This document shows positions 23,645 to 31,124 of a DNA stretch of 34,654 nucleotides, in pieces. Made by a program: the position numbers and the translations under genes. The notes under the pieces are model-generated. The model saw nothing but the letters and a program-made list of their open reading frames with translations. It searched no databases and was not told the DNA's origin. The stretch comes from PHBD01 sp964578535 (GTDB lineage Bacteria; Desulfobacterota; Syntrophia; Syntrophales; PHBD01): positions 1-34,654 of the forward strand of contig CAZODI010000035.1 in the NCBI GenBank assembly GCA_964578535.1. Direction: 5' to 3'. Positions within the stretch are counted from its first letter, which is position 1; each line of letters starts with the position of its first letter.

Positions 23645-24361
23645 TCAACTTGCCCGGTCGTGAAGCGACGACCGGAACGGGAAGACGACTTCCTCCGCAT
23701 TTCCGCCAGTCCATCGCCAGGCCCGGAAACCCAGCTCTCTCGACAGGCTCTCATACCGCTTCCGGAAGGCCTCCCCGAAAGGATTCGCCTCCCTCTGCAG
23801 GAAGGCCGGCTCAAAGCCCCTTTCCCCGTCCCACCATTCCCAGAGCAGGTAATTCACAAGGGCGATCTCGAACACCATCGAATCAATGGGCTCGACATCG
23901 TTTGCGAAACCGCAGAGCAGTCCCAGCCCCGTCCTGCCGACCGTCTCCCCCGCTTCCGCCGTATCGGCACAGAAGCAGCACGAGTCGATGATCAAGACCT
24001 TGTCATGAAGGGGGGCGCTGCCGGCGGCCTGGAGCATGCCGCGCAGATCGCTCCATCCGACCGGTACTTCTTTTCCCTGGTTGCTGCGGATCAGCAGATG
24101 CCTTTGCCCGCCTTCCGGATCCCGGCCATGTGCGCCGAGAATCATGATCCCCGGACCGATGCTGCTGCGGAAGAGGCCGAACTGGTTTGCCAGGGCATCC
24201 GTCTCGTCAATCGTGGCCAGGGTAATGCACAGCGGCACGGCGTCATTTTCCCAGCACCAGGCATCACCGAAACCAGCCCAGAACGGCTTGGCCGTGTACC
24301 GGGCGCTGTATTCCCCGTCGCCGTCGCTTCTCCAGAAGGCTTCAACAAATTGAATGTTCAT
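23645..24361 (-). CDS. Putative caspase-fold (clan CD-like) protein of unknown function
   Basis: A 238-residue protein that I cannot place in a named family. It has the layout of caspase-fold peptidases: a strand ending in GIMILGAHGRD (His78-Gly79), then after ~45 residues a strand ending in KVLIIDSCCFC with Asp126 and Cys128. A His-Gly after one core strand and Asp-x-Cys after the next is the catalytic dyad pattern of clan CD (caspases, metacaspases, CHAT proteins). A later helix NDVEPIDSMVFEIALVNYLL has the character of the fifth and sixth elements of the fold. The frame is open to 24535, but the ATG at 24361 overlaps the upstream stop (ATGA) and gives a sensible N-terminus. No signal peptide. 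Pairing with the small upstream Cys protein suggests a two-gene system. Confidence 0.6.
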   Translation of the reverse strand: MNIQFVEAFWRSDGDGEYSARYTAKPFWAGFGDAWCWENDAVPLCITLATIDETDALANQFGLFRSSIGPGIMILGAHGRDPEGGQRHLLIRSNQGKEVPVGWSDLRGMLQAAGSAPLHDKVLIIDSCCFCADTAEAGETVGRTGLGLLCGFANDVEPIDSMVFEIALVNYLLWEWWDGERGFEPAFLQREANPFGEAFRKRYESLSRELGFRAWRWTGGNAEEVVFPFRSSLHDRAS

Positions 24362-24675
24362 CCGATATCCGTTTGGATGTGCGATCTCGCCGTTTCCACT
24401 GCCAGATTCCTGTCTTTCGTAAAAAACGTCCATTCCATTTCCGAGGAGTGGATGCCGGCCGCTCTGTCCTGCCCCCGGCAATAGTACCAGCGGCCGAAGC
24501 GTTCGACCATCGAGAAGGGATGCCTCTCCGGGCACAGGATGCTGCAGGGGTTGAACTCCCTGAAGTAGACCGTCTCGTCGGGTGCCTCGTCGTACAGCAG
24601 TTCAGCGGGCGGACGGACACCGGACATGTCCGCACCGTTCCTTTCTTCCCGGTCCAGCCATTCTTCAATTTTCAT
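24358..24675 (-). CDS. Small Cys-containing protein coupled to the caspase-like gene
   Basis: A 105-residue protein of unknown family. The central part has Cys44 and Cys48 (NPCSILCPERHPF) and Cys66 after an aromatic stretch (RFGRWYYCRG), with His52 and His76 close by. This could be a small metal-binding fold, but the pattern is not a standard zinc ribbon. The N-terminus (KIEEWLDREERNG) is helical and acidic; the C-terminus (DRNLAVETARSHIQ) is helical. The ATG at 24675 is preceded by a GAGGGGGG purine run, and the stop overlaps the caspase-like start as ATGA, so the two proteins are translated together. It may be a target, adaptor or inhibitor of that partner (inference only). Confidence 0.6.
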   Translation of the reverse strand: MKIEEWLDREERNGADMSGVRPPAELLYDEAPDETVYFREFNPCSILCPERHPFSMVERFGRWYYCRGQDRAAGIHSSEMEWTFFTKDRNLAVETARSHIQTDIG

Positions 24676-24704
24676 CCGTCATCCCCCCTCGCGTTTGCCG
24701 CACC

Positions 24705-25676
24705 TCACTGCGGCTTTGCGTCAGGGGCTGCCAGGTCCCTGAAAAAGGCCTTCAGCGCCGGTGCAATCGCCGCGTCCTTCTTCCTCACCTCTTCCCAGTC
24801 GATCACGTGGCGGGCCATTTTCTCGACGACCGGCATCATCTTCCGGTTGGCCGGATCGGCCAGGACGAAGCGGGTCACGAGGGCCCGGTAGAAGGTGGCG
24901 AGCGACACGTCTCTCCTGACGGTCACGCCGTCGGGCACCCGCCGGACCGACGGAATGGCGGCAAGCAGTCTTTCTTCGGAGAGGACGAAGCGCTCCTCCG
25001 GCAGCGGCCCGTTGAGCACGATCCGGTCCAGGACCAGGAACGGCCGTACCGCGTTGATATCAGCCTTGTAGAATTCGACACGGCTGTAGGGGCTCCCGCT
25101 TCTCGAGGGTGTCACGTACGCCAGGAATCGTCCTCCGCGCCGGGTTTTCCCCTCGACGACAAATCGGTCTCCCTCCGCCTTCGCGATCCCGAGGCCCTGA
25201 TCCGCCCCGGCCATGACGGAGCGGAGGTCGACCACCACGTCGTCGGCCCTCGCCTCTCCTTGCTTCCCCTTGCCGTCTTCCGGCTCATGCACGCCAAAAG
25301 CCAGCTTCAGGCTCTCGTCGGCAGTATCCATCCGGAGGACGAATTGCGGCGCCGCCTTGCCCAGGAGGACTTCCGAGGCGACCGGGTCGTAAAACAGGTA
25401 GGAATTCCCGGCTCCCACCAGGATCGGCATCCCGTCGCGGGGATCCAGGACGGTCAGGCTGTGCCGGTTGGGCTGTTTGCCCGCAACCATGAACCGCAGC
25501 TGGATGCCCTCGAAGTCGAGGGTGCCTCGGACCTCGAAGGTCGAGATCCTCCTGTCCTCCAGGGTGATGCGCGGCGCCAGCCGGGCCAGATCCTCGACGG
25601 ACGCTCCACCGAACGCCGGACTCCAGCCGGCCGCCAGAATCACCACAACGAGAACCGCGGAAAACGTCTTTCTCAT
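24705..25676 (-). CDS. Exported protein of unknown function
   Basis: A 323-residue protein with a clear signal peptide (MRKTFSAVLVVVILAAGWSPAFG, cleaved near residue 23). The mature region alternates short strands and loops, for example FEVRGTLDFEGIQLRFMVAG, LTVLDPRDGMPILVGAGNSYLFYDP and RGGRFLAYVTPS. This is reminiscent of a curved beta-sheet of LolA/outer-membrane-lipid-carrier type, but I see no specific family motif and do not claim it. The C-terminal ~80 residues are helical (EERLLAAIPSVRR, MMPVVEKMARHVIDWEEV). The ATG at 25676 has GAGGGATAGAGG upstream. It is 79 nt after the EcsC gene and 29 nt before the small Cys protein, so the three could be one transcript. Confidence 0.7.
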   Translation of the reverse strand: MRKTFSAVLVVVILAAGWSPAFGGASVEDLARLAPRITLEDRRISTFEVRGTLDFEGIQLRFMVAGKQPNRHSLTVLDPRDGMPILVGAGNSYLFYDPVASEVLLGKAAPQFVLRMDTADESLKLAFGVHEPEDGKGKQGEARADDVVVDLRSVMAGADQGLGIAKAEGDRFVVEGKTRRGGRFLAYVTPSRSGSPYSRVEFYKADINAVRPFLVLDRIVLNGPLPEERFVLSEERLLAAIPSVRRVPDGVTVRRDVSLATFYRALVTRFVLADPANRKMMPVVEKMARHVIDWEEVRKKDAAIAPALKAFFRDLAAPDAKPQ

Positions 25677-25755
25677 CCTCTATCCCTCCCCATGCAGGAC
25701 CGTCATGGACTTTCCCTGTCAGGCAGTCATCCCAACGAACGAAGCAGGAGGCGCC

Positions 25756-26565
25756 TCATTCCCCGGACCCGCCCGGGGTCTCCGACACGGTGTTCGCGAC
25801 TTCGTAGCGGATTTTCACGGTGTCGGCCCCATACTTTCGCTCCAGGCTCCGCATGATGAAATGCCCCCTGGCCATGCTCTGGAAGTGCTCGATGAAAATC
25901 GTGTTGATCAGCGCGCCCCCTGCCGCTCCGATTAGAGGTACGGCGGAGGCGGCGGCCTTTTGCGACACGATGACGCCGAACCGGGAGGCGATGGTCGCAA
26001 TCAACCGGACCAGCGCCGGGGCCCCCTCTTCGGCCAGCCCCCTCTCGACGATGTACTTCGCCGCTTCCGACACCTGCCTGGCCAGAAGCGCTCTCACGGC
26101 GTAGTAACCGCTTTCCGCGGCATCGTCCCTCCCGGAGCCGCCCCCCAGGGCAAAGACCTCCAGGCATGCCAGCCTGGTCTCCACAAGACGGATGTCCTCG
26201 CCTTCGCTTCCGGCAATGTCGGCAATGGAGCGAAACATGATGACGGTCGTGGCCGGCAGCTCGATGGCCAGGGCGGGCAGCCCGAAGGCGCCCCCGATTC
26301 CGCCGGAGGCGGCCACGAGGAGTTTATGGAGGGTGTCCCTCGACGCTTTCCGTTCGCCCTGATCGATGGTTCGGATCGCGACGTCGAGCGCGTGCTGCAG
26401 GGCTTTCCGGGAAATGACCTGGATTGCCCCGGACCACTTCGCCGGCAGGAAATCGAAGGCCTTCTCGAAGGGGATCCCGATGACATGGGTCAACCTGGCC
26501 GCGAGGCCGGGATTTTCGAGCAGGTCCATGGCATGCTTCATTCGGCGGATGTCTTCCGGAGTCAT
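25756..26565 (-). CDS. EcsC family protein
   Basis: A 269-residue protein of the EcsC family, linked to the Bacillus EcsAB transporter only by name and without a proven biochemical role. The characteristic parts are a helical N-terminus, an amphipathic glycine-rich segment (LVAASGGIGGAFGLPALAIELPATTVIMFRS in two overlapping blocks at residues ~84-115), a SIADIAGSEGEDI block that is very typical of the family and ARLACLEVFALGG-like sequence (TRLACLEVFALGG). A second glycine-rich stretch VPLIGAAGGALINTIF is near the C-terminus. Such segments may insert into the membrane. The ATG at 26565 has GGAGGG upstream. Located between the acyl-CoA ligase (59 nt) and the exported protein (79 nt). Confidence 0.88.
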   Translation of the reverse strand: MTPEDIRRMKHAMDLLENPGLAARLTHVIGIPFEKAFDFLPAKWSGAIQVISRKALQHALDVAIRTIDQGERKASRDTLHKLLVAASGGIGGAFGLPALAIELPATTVIMFRSIADIAGSEGEDIRLVETRLACLEVFALGGGSGRDDAAESGYYAVRALLARQVSEAAKYIVERGLAEEGAPALVRLIATIASRFGVIVSQKAAASAVPLIGAAGGALINTIFIEHFQSMARGHFIMRSLERKYGADTVKIRYEVANTVSETPGGSGE

Positions 26566-26624
26566 GTCGGCCCTCCATGAAGATCAAGCCAAACGTGCGA
26601 CTGCATGGCACAGGTACGTCTGGC

Positions 26625-28313
26625 TCAGTTTTTTTGCCTGTTCGCCTCTTCCTCCTGCAGCACACGCCGCAGGACCTTGCCGATCAGCGACTTGGGCAGC
26701 GAATCGCGAAATTCGACGTACCGGGGCACCTTGTAGGCTGTCAGGCTCTCCCGGCAGAAGGCTTTCAGTTCGTCTACGGTGCACGTCCCGTCCGGCCTCA
26801 AGACAACCCAGGCCTTGACAGCCTCCCCCTGCTCGGGGTCCCGGACACCGGCCACGCCCACCTCGAGCACCGCCGGGTGCCGGGCGATGACCTCCTCCAC
26901 CTCTCCCGGGAAGACCTGGTGGCCGCTGGGCTTGATCAGCTCCTTCTTGCGCGAGGTGATGAACAGGTAGCCGTCCCCGTCCAGGTGGCCGACATCGCCG
27001 GTGTACAGCCATCCGTCGCGCAGCATCTCCGCGGTGGCCTCCGGATTGTTCCAGTAGCCCTGCATCAGCTGCGGCGACCGGATGACGATCTCGCCGGTTT
27101 CCCCGGTCGGCATCTCCTTCTCGCCGGTCAGGATGTCGACGATCTTCACCTCCACGTCCGGGGTGGGCAGGCCGACGGCCCCCTCTTTCCATGTTCCCAG
27201 GATCGGCCCCATGGCGATGATACCCGACTCCGTCAGACCGTAGGCCTCGACAAGCTTCCCGCCGGTCAGCGCCTCCCAGCTCCTTTTCGTCTCCGGCAGG
27301 AGCGGCGCGGCGGCGGCCACGCACATCTTCATGGACCGGAAATCGATCTTTCCGGACTTCACCTCCGGGTTGTTCATCAGGCCGATGAACAGCGTGGCGA
27401 TGCCCGGGAAGAACCGCGGCCGGGTCGTCCGGATGGTGGACAGCAGGTCGGGGACGTCCCGCGGGTTCGGCACCAGGACGATGGGGACCCGGGCGTGAAG
27501 CAGGGTCGAGACCAGGATGATGTTTCCGTAGATGTGGAAGAGCGGCATCAGGAGGACCGTGACGTCCTCCCAGTCCACGAGGAGCGTGGAGAACCAGGAG
27601 CGCGTCTGCATGCCGTTCATGAAGATGCTTCCGTGCGACAGCATGACGCCCTTGGGCGTGCCCGTGGTGCCCCCGCTGAAGAGGATCAGCCCCGTGTCGT
27701 CCCGGTTCAGCTTCACCGCCGGCACCGGCGATCCGGCGTACTTCCGGATGGCGTCCTGGAGCCGGATGTCGCCGGCCTCCAGCTCGACGGCATGCCCCTG
27801 CTTCTTCTCCATCAGGAGCCCGAAGAGGAAGCGCTTCAGCGGCGCCAGGTACTCCTTGACCGATGTGGCGATGACCGTCTTCACGCCCGTCCGGCCCTGG
27901 ACGCTCTTCAGCAGGCGGTAGAACGGGGTCATGACGATGGCGATCTCCGCCCCGACATCCTGCAGGGTGTGCACCAGCTCCGCCTCGCTGTAGAGGGGAT
28001 TGACCGGCACCGCAATGCCCCCTGCCTTCCAGACGGCGAACTGGCAGATGAGCATCTGGGGGATGTTGGGCATCATGAGGGCCACGCGATCGCCCTTCTT
28101 CACGCCGAGCCCGGCGAGCGCCCGCGCCACCCCTTCCACGTGCTCCCGGAATTGCGCGCAGGTGATAACGGCTCCCTTGAACCATATCATCGTGTGTCCC
28201 GGGCGCTGCCGCGCGGTGTCGTACACCACGTCCAGCAGGGTCCGGTCCGGATAGGGCTCCAGGGTGTGGGGCACCCCCGCGTCGTAGTTTTTAAACCAAG
28301 GAAAATCAGGCAA
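26625..28313 (-). CDS. Long-chain fatty acid--CoA ligase (AMP-forming, FadD-like)
   Basis: An adenylate-forming enzyme that activates a fatty acid with ATP and joins it to CoA. It has the phosphate loop FSGGTTGTPKGVMLSH (residues ~212-227), the core motif EAYGLTES (~356-363), the hinge region GWLYTGDVGHLDGDGY and the catalytic Lys546 in SLIGKVLRR. The FadD-like family starts with a FPWFKNYDAGVP segment, here just after the chosen start. The frame is open to GTG 28364 but that has a poor ribosome site; TTG at 28311-28313 follows AAAGGAGG with a 6-nt spacer. Length is then 562 residues. It probably feeds beta-oxidation or, in a syntrophic organism, reversed product formation; the chain length cannot be read. 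Confidence 0.92.
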   Translation of the reverse strand: MPDFPWFKNYDAGVPHTLEPYPDRTLLDVVYDTARQRPGHTMIWFKGAVITCAQFREHVEGVARALAGLGVKKGDRVALMMPNIPQMLICQFAVWKAGGIAVPVNPLYSEAELVHTLQDVGAEIAIVMTPFYRLLKSVQGRTGVKTVIATSVKEYLAPLKRFLFGLLMEKKQGHAVELEAGDIRLQDAIRKYAGSPVPAVKLNRDDTGLILFSGGTTGTPKGVMLSHGSIFMNGMQTRSWFSTLLVDWEDVTVLLMPLFHIYGNIILVSTLLHARVPIVLVPNPRDVPDLLSTIRTTRPRFFPGIATLFIGLMNNPEVKSGKIDFRSMKMCVAAAAPLLPETKRSWEALTGGKLVEAYGLTESGIIAMGPILGTWKEGAVGLPTPDVEVKIVDILTGEKEMPTGETGEIVIRSPQLMQGYWNNPEATAEMLRDGWLYTGDVGHLDGDGYLFITSRKKELIKPSGHQVFPGEVEEVIARHPAVLEVGVAGVRDPEQGEAVKAWVVLRPDGTCTVDELKAFCRESLTAYKVPRYVEFRDSLPKSLIGKVLRRVLQEEEANRQKN

Positions 28314-28446
28314 ACCGGACCTCCTTTCGGATGGGGGGACAAGCTTCCATCTGTCCCAGTTCACTGCTTCATGACGGGTCTTTGCTTTCTCCTTTGCGAT
28401 GTTAGTTGGGATGTAGGGTGAGTAGTGGGGATGAAGTCCTGGGGAA

Positions 28447-29229
28447 TCAAATATCCGCCTCCACCTGCGCGTTCACAAGGACCCGCCAGCGCTTGTCCCT
28501 CCCGAGCCCGGCGACGGGCAGGGACGGAACGAGCGGTGTCGATACCGGTTTCTTTCTGGAGACATAGGCTGCCAACCCTTCCGTCAGACTTCGCTTCCCC
28601 ACCAGGTCCAGAAGCCAGCCAAGCCGCTGTGCCCAAGCGATGGGCGAAAGTTCGGCCAGCCGCTGCAATTCCGCTGCGTCCATCTTCTCCGACAGTTCTA
28701 CCAGGATGGTCGCGACATGGTCCAGGCCCGCCGCATGTTGTGAATACCCCACCAGGTCAAAGGCGGTTGCCGCGGGAGTCGATATTCGCAGGTACCCGCG
28801 GGGGGTTTTGAAATCGACGACCGGGATCCGGTCCATGTTTTTTCGCGCTATGAATTCCACCCGCACCTGGCCGCATGAAATGCCCGCCTTGTTCCTGGCC
28901 GTCACAACCTGGAATACCTGGGGGCGCTGGTGTGCCGCCCCGTGATATTCCGCGGCGCTGAGCAGCCCCGCGTAGTACTTTTCGCCCAGGTGCTCCATCA
29001 AGGCGGGAATGAAGTGCGCCGCCGGCAGGCACCCTGCACTCCTGAATTCGGGGGAAACAATGACATGGAATCCCCGGTAGGGCATGGCAATCTCGCCCTT
29101 CTCACGCAAACGCCGGAGCGCCGCGCGGAACGCCGGACCGCTCAGTCCCAGGGCGATCGACGCCTCCTTGGCGCTGAAACAGCATCGGCCACGTGATACC
29201 AGATCCAGGATGAATGTCCGGGCGCTCAT
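28447..29229 (-). CDS. AbiEi-type antitoxin/transcriptional regulator (AbiEi_3-like)
   Basis: A 260-residue protein with an N-terminal winged-helix (SAKEASIALGLSGPAFRAALRRL) and the blocks typical of AbiEi antitoxins of the AbiEi_3 group: YYAGLLSAAEYHGAAHQRPQVFQV, a strand with PRGYLRISTPAATAFDLVGY and an alpha-helical C-terminal part (LVELSEKMDAAELQRLAEL). These antitoxins repress their own operon and neutralise a nucleotidyltransferase toxin. Here no toxin follows: the next gene is an acyl-CoA ligase. Instead the AbiEii toxin is upstream, together with a different AbiEi. It has its own inverted repeat at 29256-29288. It may be a second regulator of the locus or a remnant of another AbiE module. 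Confidence 0.85.
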   Translation of the reverse strand: MSARTFILDLVSRGRCCFSAKEASIALGLSGPAFRAALRRLREKGEIAMPYRGFHVIVSPEFRSAGCLPAAHFIPALMEHLGEKYYAGLLSAAEYHGAAHQRPQVFQVVTARNKAGISCGQVRVEFIARKNMDRIPVVDFKTPRGYLRISTPAATAFDLVGYSQHAAGLDHVATILVELSEKMDAAELQRLAELSPIAWAQRLGWLLDLVGKRSLTEGLAAYVSRKKPVSTPLVPSLPVAGLGRDKRWRVLVNAQVEADI

Positions 29230-29255
29230 TGAATCTCACCGAAGAATGGATTGCT

Positions 29256-29288
29256 CGGCGAAAGTAACGCTTTTCGTTACTTTTGTCG
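29256..29288. promoter_or_regulatory. Inverted repeat upstream of the second AbiEi gene (candidate operator)
   Basis: Two 14-nt arms, 29256-29269 and 29275-29288, pair at 12 of 14 positions, with a perfect inner core AAAGTAACG / CGTTACTTT around a 5-nt loop. The repeat is within the 68-nt gap between the toxin stop and the ATG of the second AbiEi gene. AbiEi proteins are known to bind inverted repeats in their own promoters, so an operator is a good hypothesis. There is no T-tract after the stem, which argues against a terminator. Confidence 0.55.
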
Positions 29289-29297
29289 AGTGATTCA

Positions 29298-30164
29298 TCA
29301 CATCGTCCGGATCCGGCCGGCGACATCGAGAAAGAAATCGCGGGACCAGACCGTCAGGGTCTCGGGATTCAGGATGAAGGGCTCCACCTCCTTCCGGGCG
29401 CGATCGACGTCGAGCCGTTCGATGGCCGCGACGAGCAGCCGGTCCAGGTCGGTCTTCGTCATCGGGGCCTGCTCCTTCCAGTGGCCGCTCTGCCGCATTC
29501 GCTGCTCCAGGTGCGGCAGGTCCAGCTCCGGGTGATTGGCCGCATACCAGACAAAGTCATACCAGTCCCGGCCCTTCACGCGGGTCTTCCACTGGCGACA
29601 GAGGAGGGCGTGCATCTTGCCGGCGAAGAGGTCCGGCAGTACGTACGTTCGTACCGTGAAAGGAATTGGATGGAGGAGATATTTCGCCTCCGTTGAAAAC
29701 CCCGGCGGCGGATCCGGATCGACCTCGAGCCGGATCCGGATCGCCTGGCCCCGGGGCAGTTCCCGGATGAGGTCCGGCCCGACCTGAACGGTCAGCAGTT
29801 GCCGCATGGTGTCGGCCTTCAGGAATGCCGACCGAACGGGGCCGGCCGCCCGCTTCGCCTTCTCCGTCACCGTCACGTCAAAGCCGAAGGCCCGGATTTC
29901 CCGCTCCAGCGAACGGGTGTAACGGGAAAGCACAAACCCGGGATCCGGTTCCAGCAGCGAAAAATCCAGGTCCTCGGAAAAGCGGTCCAGCCCGTGAAAG
30001 ATGCGGAGGGCCGTCCCGCCGTAGAAAGCGGCCTTTTCAAAAAAACGGCTCCGCCAGAGGCCGAGCAGGGCCATCTCCTGGAGGATCTCCCGCAGGGCAC
30101 GGGTGTAATCCTCCAGGCGGCGGCATTCGTAGCGGGCCAGCATGCGGGCGACGGCCTCATTCAT
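29298..30164 (-). CDS. abiEii: AbiEii-type nucleotidyltransferase toxin
   Basis: The toxin of a type IV AbiE toxin-antitoxin system, a DUF1814/AbiEii nucleotidyltransferase; characterised members are GTP-using enzymes that stop growth during phage infection or stress. The nucleotidyltransferase motif GGTALR (49-54) is followed by RFSEDLDFSL with Asp65 and Asp67, the usual metal-binding pair. The block AGKMHALLCRQWKTRVKGRDWYDF, here split as K183 and R195-D203, matches the later family motifs. Length (288 residues) is normal. It overlaps the upstream AbiEi gene by 8 nt; the ATG at 30164 follows GGAGAGG. All key motifs are intact, so it is likely active. In addition a second AbiEi gene lies immediately downstream. 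Confidence 0.93.
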   Translation of the reverse strand: MNEAVARMLARYECRRLEDYTRALREILQEMALLGLWRSRFFEKAAFYGGTALRIFHGLDRFSEDLDFSLLEPDPGFVLSRYTRSLEREIRAFGFDVTVTEKAKRAAGPVRSAFLKADTMRQLLTVQVGPDLIRELPRGQAIRIRLEVDPDPPPGFSTEAKYLLHPIPFTVRTYVLPDLFAGKMHALLCRQWKTRVKGRDWYDFVWYAANHPELDLPHLEQRMRQSGHWKEQAPMTKTDLDRLLVAAIERLDVDRARKEVEPFILNPETLTVWSRDFFLDVAGRIRTM

Positions 30165-30816
30165 GCGGCAGCCTCTCCTCCCCGCCCGGATGGCGCACGA
30201 CGGAAGCGGCGAGGCGGATCCGCCGGGAGCGGTAAAGGACCGCGATCGCTTCCAGCCGTGATGGATCCATGCCCACCAGGCCGGCCGGATCGATCCTCAG
30301 GCTTTCCAGAAGGTAGCGCCGCATGTCGCCCGCGGAGCGCACGCCCGAGCGCCGGTCGTCCCGGATCCGGTCCGCCAGGGCCTTTTCCCGCGTCGCCATG
30401 AGAAACGCCCGTCCTCCTTCGATTTCCACGCGGTCGATCCCCTCGGCATAGCCCGCCAACGGCACGGACCGATAGATGAAGAGGCCCACGGGCGTGGCAA
30501 AACGCCTGTTCCGTCCGCAGGTCACCGACGTGACCGCCTCCGCCCGCTCCGGGATCAGGCCGTGATAATGCAGGGCATAGTCGAGAGAAACATAGGATGG
30601 CCCGTAGAGCATGTTCGCCAGGATCTCGCGCGAGAACGGCCTGCGGGCATAAGCGGAGCCGAAAATGTAAATGCCCTTCTTGATGCGGATGATTTCGCCC
30701 CGCCGGAGGAGATCCGAGATCTTGTCGCGCGGACGGGCATACTGCTGCAAGGCATCCAGCAGGGCCTGGTAGTCGAATTCCTCACCGGTGATGCGGTTTC
30801 GGATGTTCCGGATCAT
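30157..30816 (-). CDS. abiEi: AbiEi-type antitoxin / transcriptional repressor (cognate)
   Basis: The antitoxin and autorepressor of the AbiE pair. An N-terminal winged-helix domain (DYQALLDALQQYARPRDKISDLLRRGEI in overlapping parts, then RIKKGIYIFG) precedes the conserved segment YGPSYVSLDYALHYHGLIPE and the strand-rich part FATPVGLFIYRSVP. The C-terminal half is helical. The frame is open to 31107, but the upstream part lacks family sequence. ATG at 30816 gives 219 residues and lies about 20 nt downstream of the predicted transcription start, whereas the ATG at 30861 lies inside the promoter. Ribosome site is weak (GGGCG). The stop overlaps the toxin start, which ensures coupled translation, as expected for abiEi-abiEii. 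Confidence 0.9.
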   Translation of the reverse strand: MIRNIRNRITGEEFDYQALLDALQQYARPRDKISDLLRRGEIIRIKKGIYIFGSAYARRPFSREILANMLYGPSYVSLDYALHYHGLIPERAEAVTSVTCGRNRRFATPVGLFIYRSVPLAGYAEGIDRVEIEGGRAFLMATREKALADRIRDDRRSGVRSAGDMRRYLLESLRIDPAGLVGMDPSRLEAIAVLYRSRRIRLAASVVRHPGGEERLPHE

Positions 30817-30841
30817 GGGGGCGCCCGTCGAGTTTTGGGAG

Positions 30842-30871
30842 AAAATAGCACAATTGAGCATGGTATGTCGA
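30842..30871 (-). promoter_or_regulatory. Candidate sigma-70 promoter for abiEi-abiEii
   Basis: On the minus strand, TCGACA (30866-30871; 5 of 6 to the -35 consensus) is followed after 18 nt by TATTTT (30842-30847; 4 of 6 to the -10). The -35 lies within the left arm of the large inverted repeat, so repressor binding there would block transcription. It would start RNA near 30835. Confidence 0.45.
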
Positions 30872-30898
30872 CATTTTGTCGACTTACTGTGCTCAATT
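30852..30898. promoter_or_regulatory. Large inverted repeat, candidate AbiEi operator
   Basis: Two 22-nt arms (30852-30873 and 30877-30898) pair at 19 of 22 positions around a 3-nt loop. The outer nine positions (AATTGAGCA) and the inner seven-base GTCGACA blocks match exactly; the three mismatches are in between. It overlaps the -35 region of the abiEi promoter. AbiEi autorepression through inverted repeats of this size is established for the AbiE family. Confidence 0.7.
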
Positions 30899-30928
30899 AT
30901 GCCGCCGGGCCGACCGTGGCCGCAATTC

Positions 30929-30957
30929 TTGACATCGGGCAGACATTCGTCGATGAT
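30929..30957 (+). promoter_or_regulatory. Candidate sigma-70 promoter for the octaheme nitrite reductase
   Basis: A perfect -35 TTGACA (30929-30934) and GATGAT (30952-30957; 4 of 6 to the -10 consensus) are separated by 17 nt. It would give a leader of about 160 nt before the ATG at 31125. The rest of the 308-nt gap 30817-31124 holds the AbiE promoter/operator and the ribosome site AAAGGAGG at 31111-31118; I see no other gene there. Confidence 0.4.
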
Positions 30958-31124
30958 GAAACCCGATTGGCCATCCGCCCTTCGTCTTTCGACCGTCCCT
31001 GGGGCGTTATCCCCGGGAGCGGTCTTCATATCCGACAGGCCGGGCTGCCGGATCCCCATGAAATCCGGCGCCGCAACGGGGTTCACCAGCCGACAACGGA
31101 ACAGCAAGACAAAGGAGGTCCGGC

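Noticed and set aside
28314..28446. Small gene or terminator between AbiEi and the acyl-CoA ligase
   Set aside because: Only a weak GGGAC/GTCCC pairing and repeated CATCCC-like words are visible; no frame with a ribosome site and no T-tract.
30817..31107. Longer AbiEi start (up to 31107) or ATG at 30861
   Set aside because: The extension has no family similarity and crosses the promoter and inverted repeat. The ATG at 30861 lies within the repeat, upstream of the predicted transcription start.
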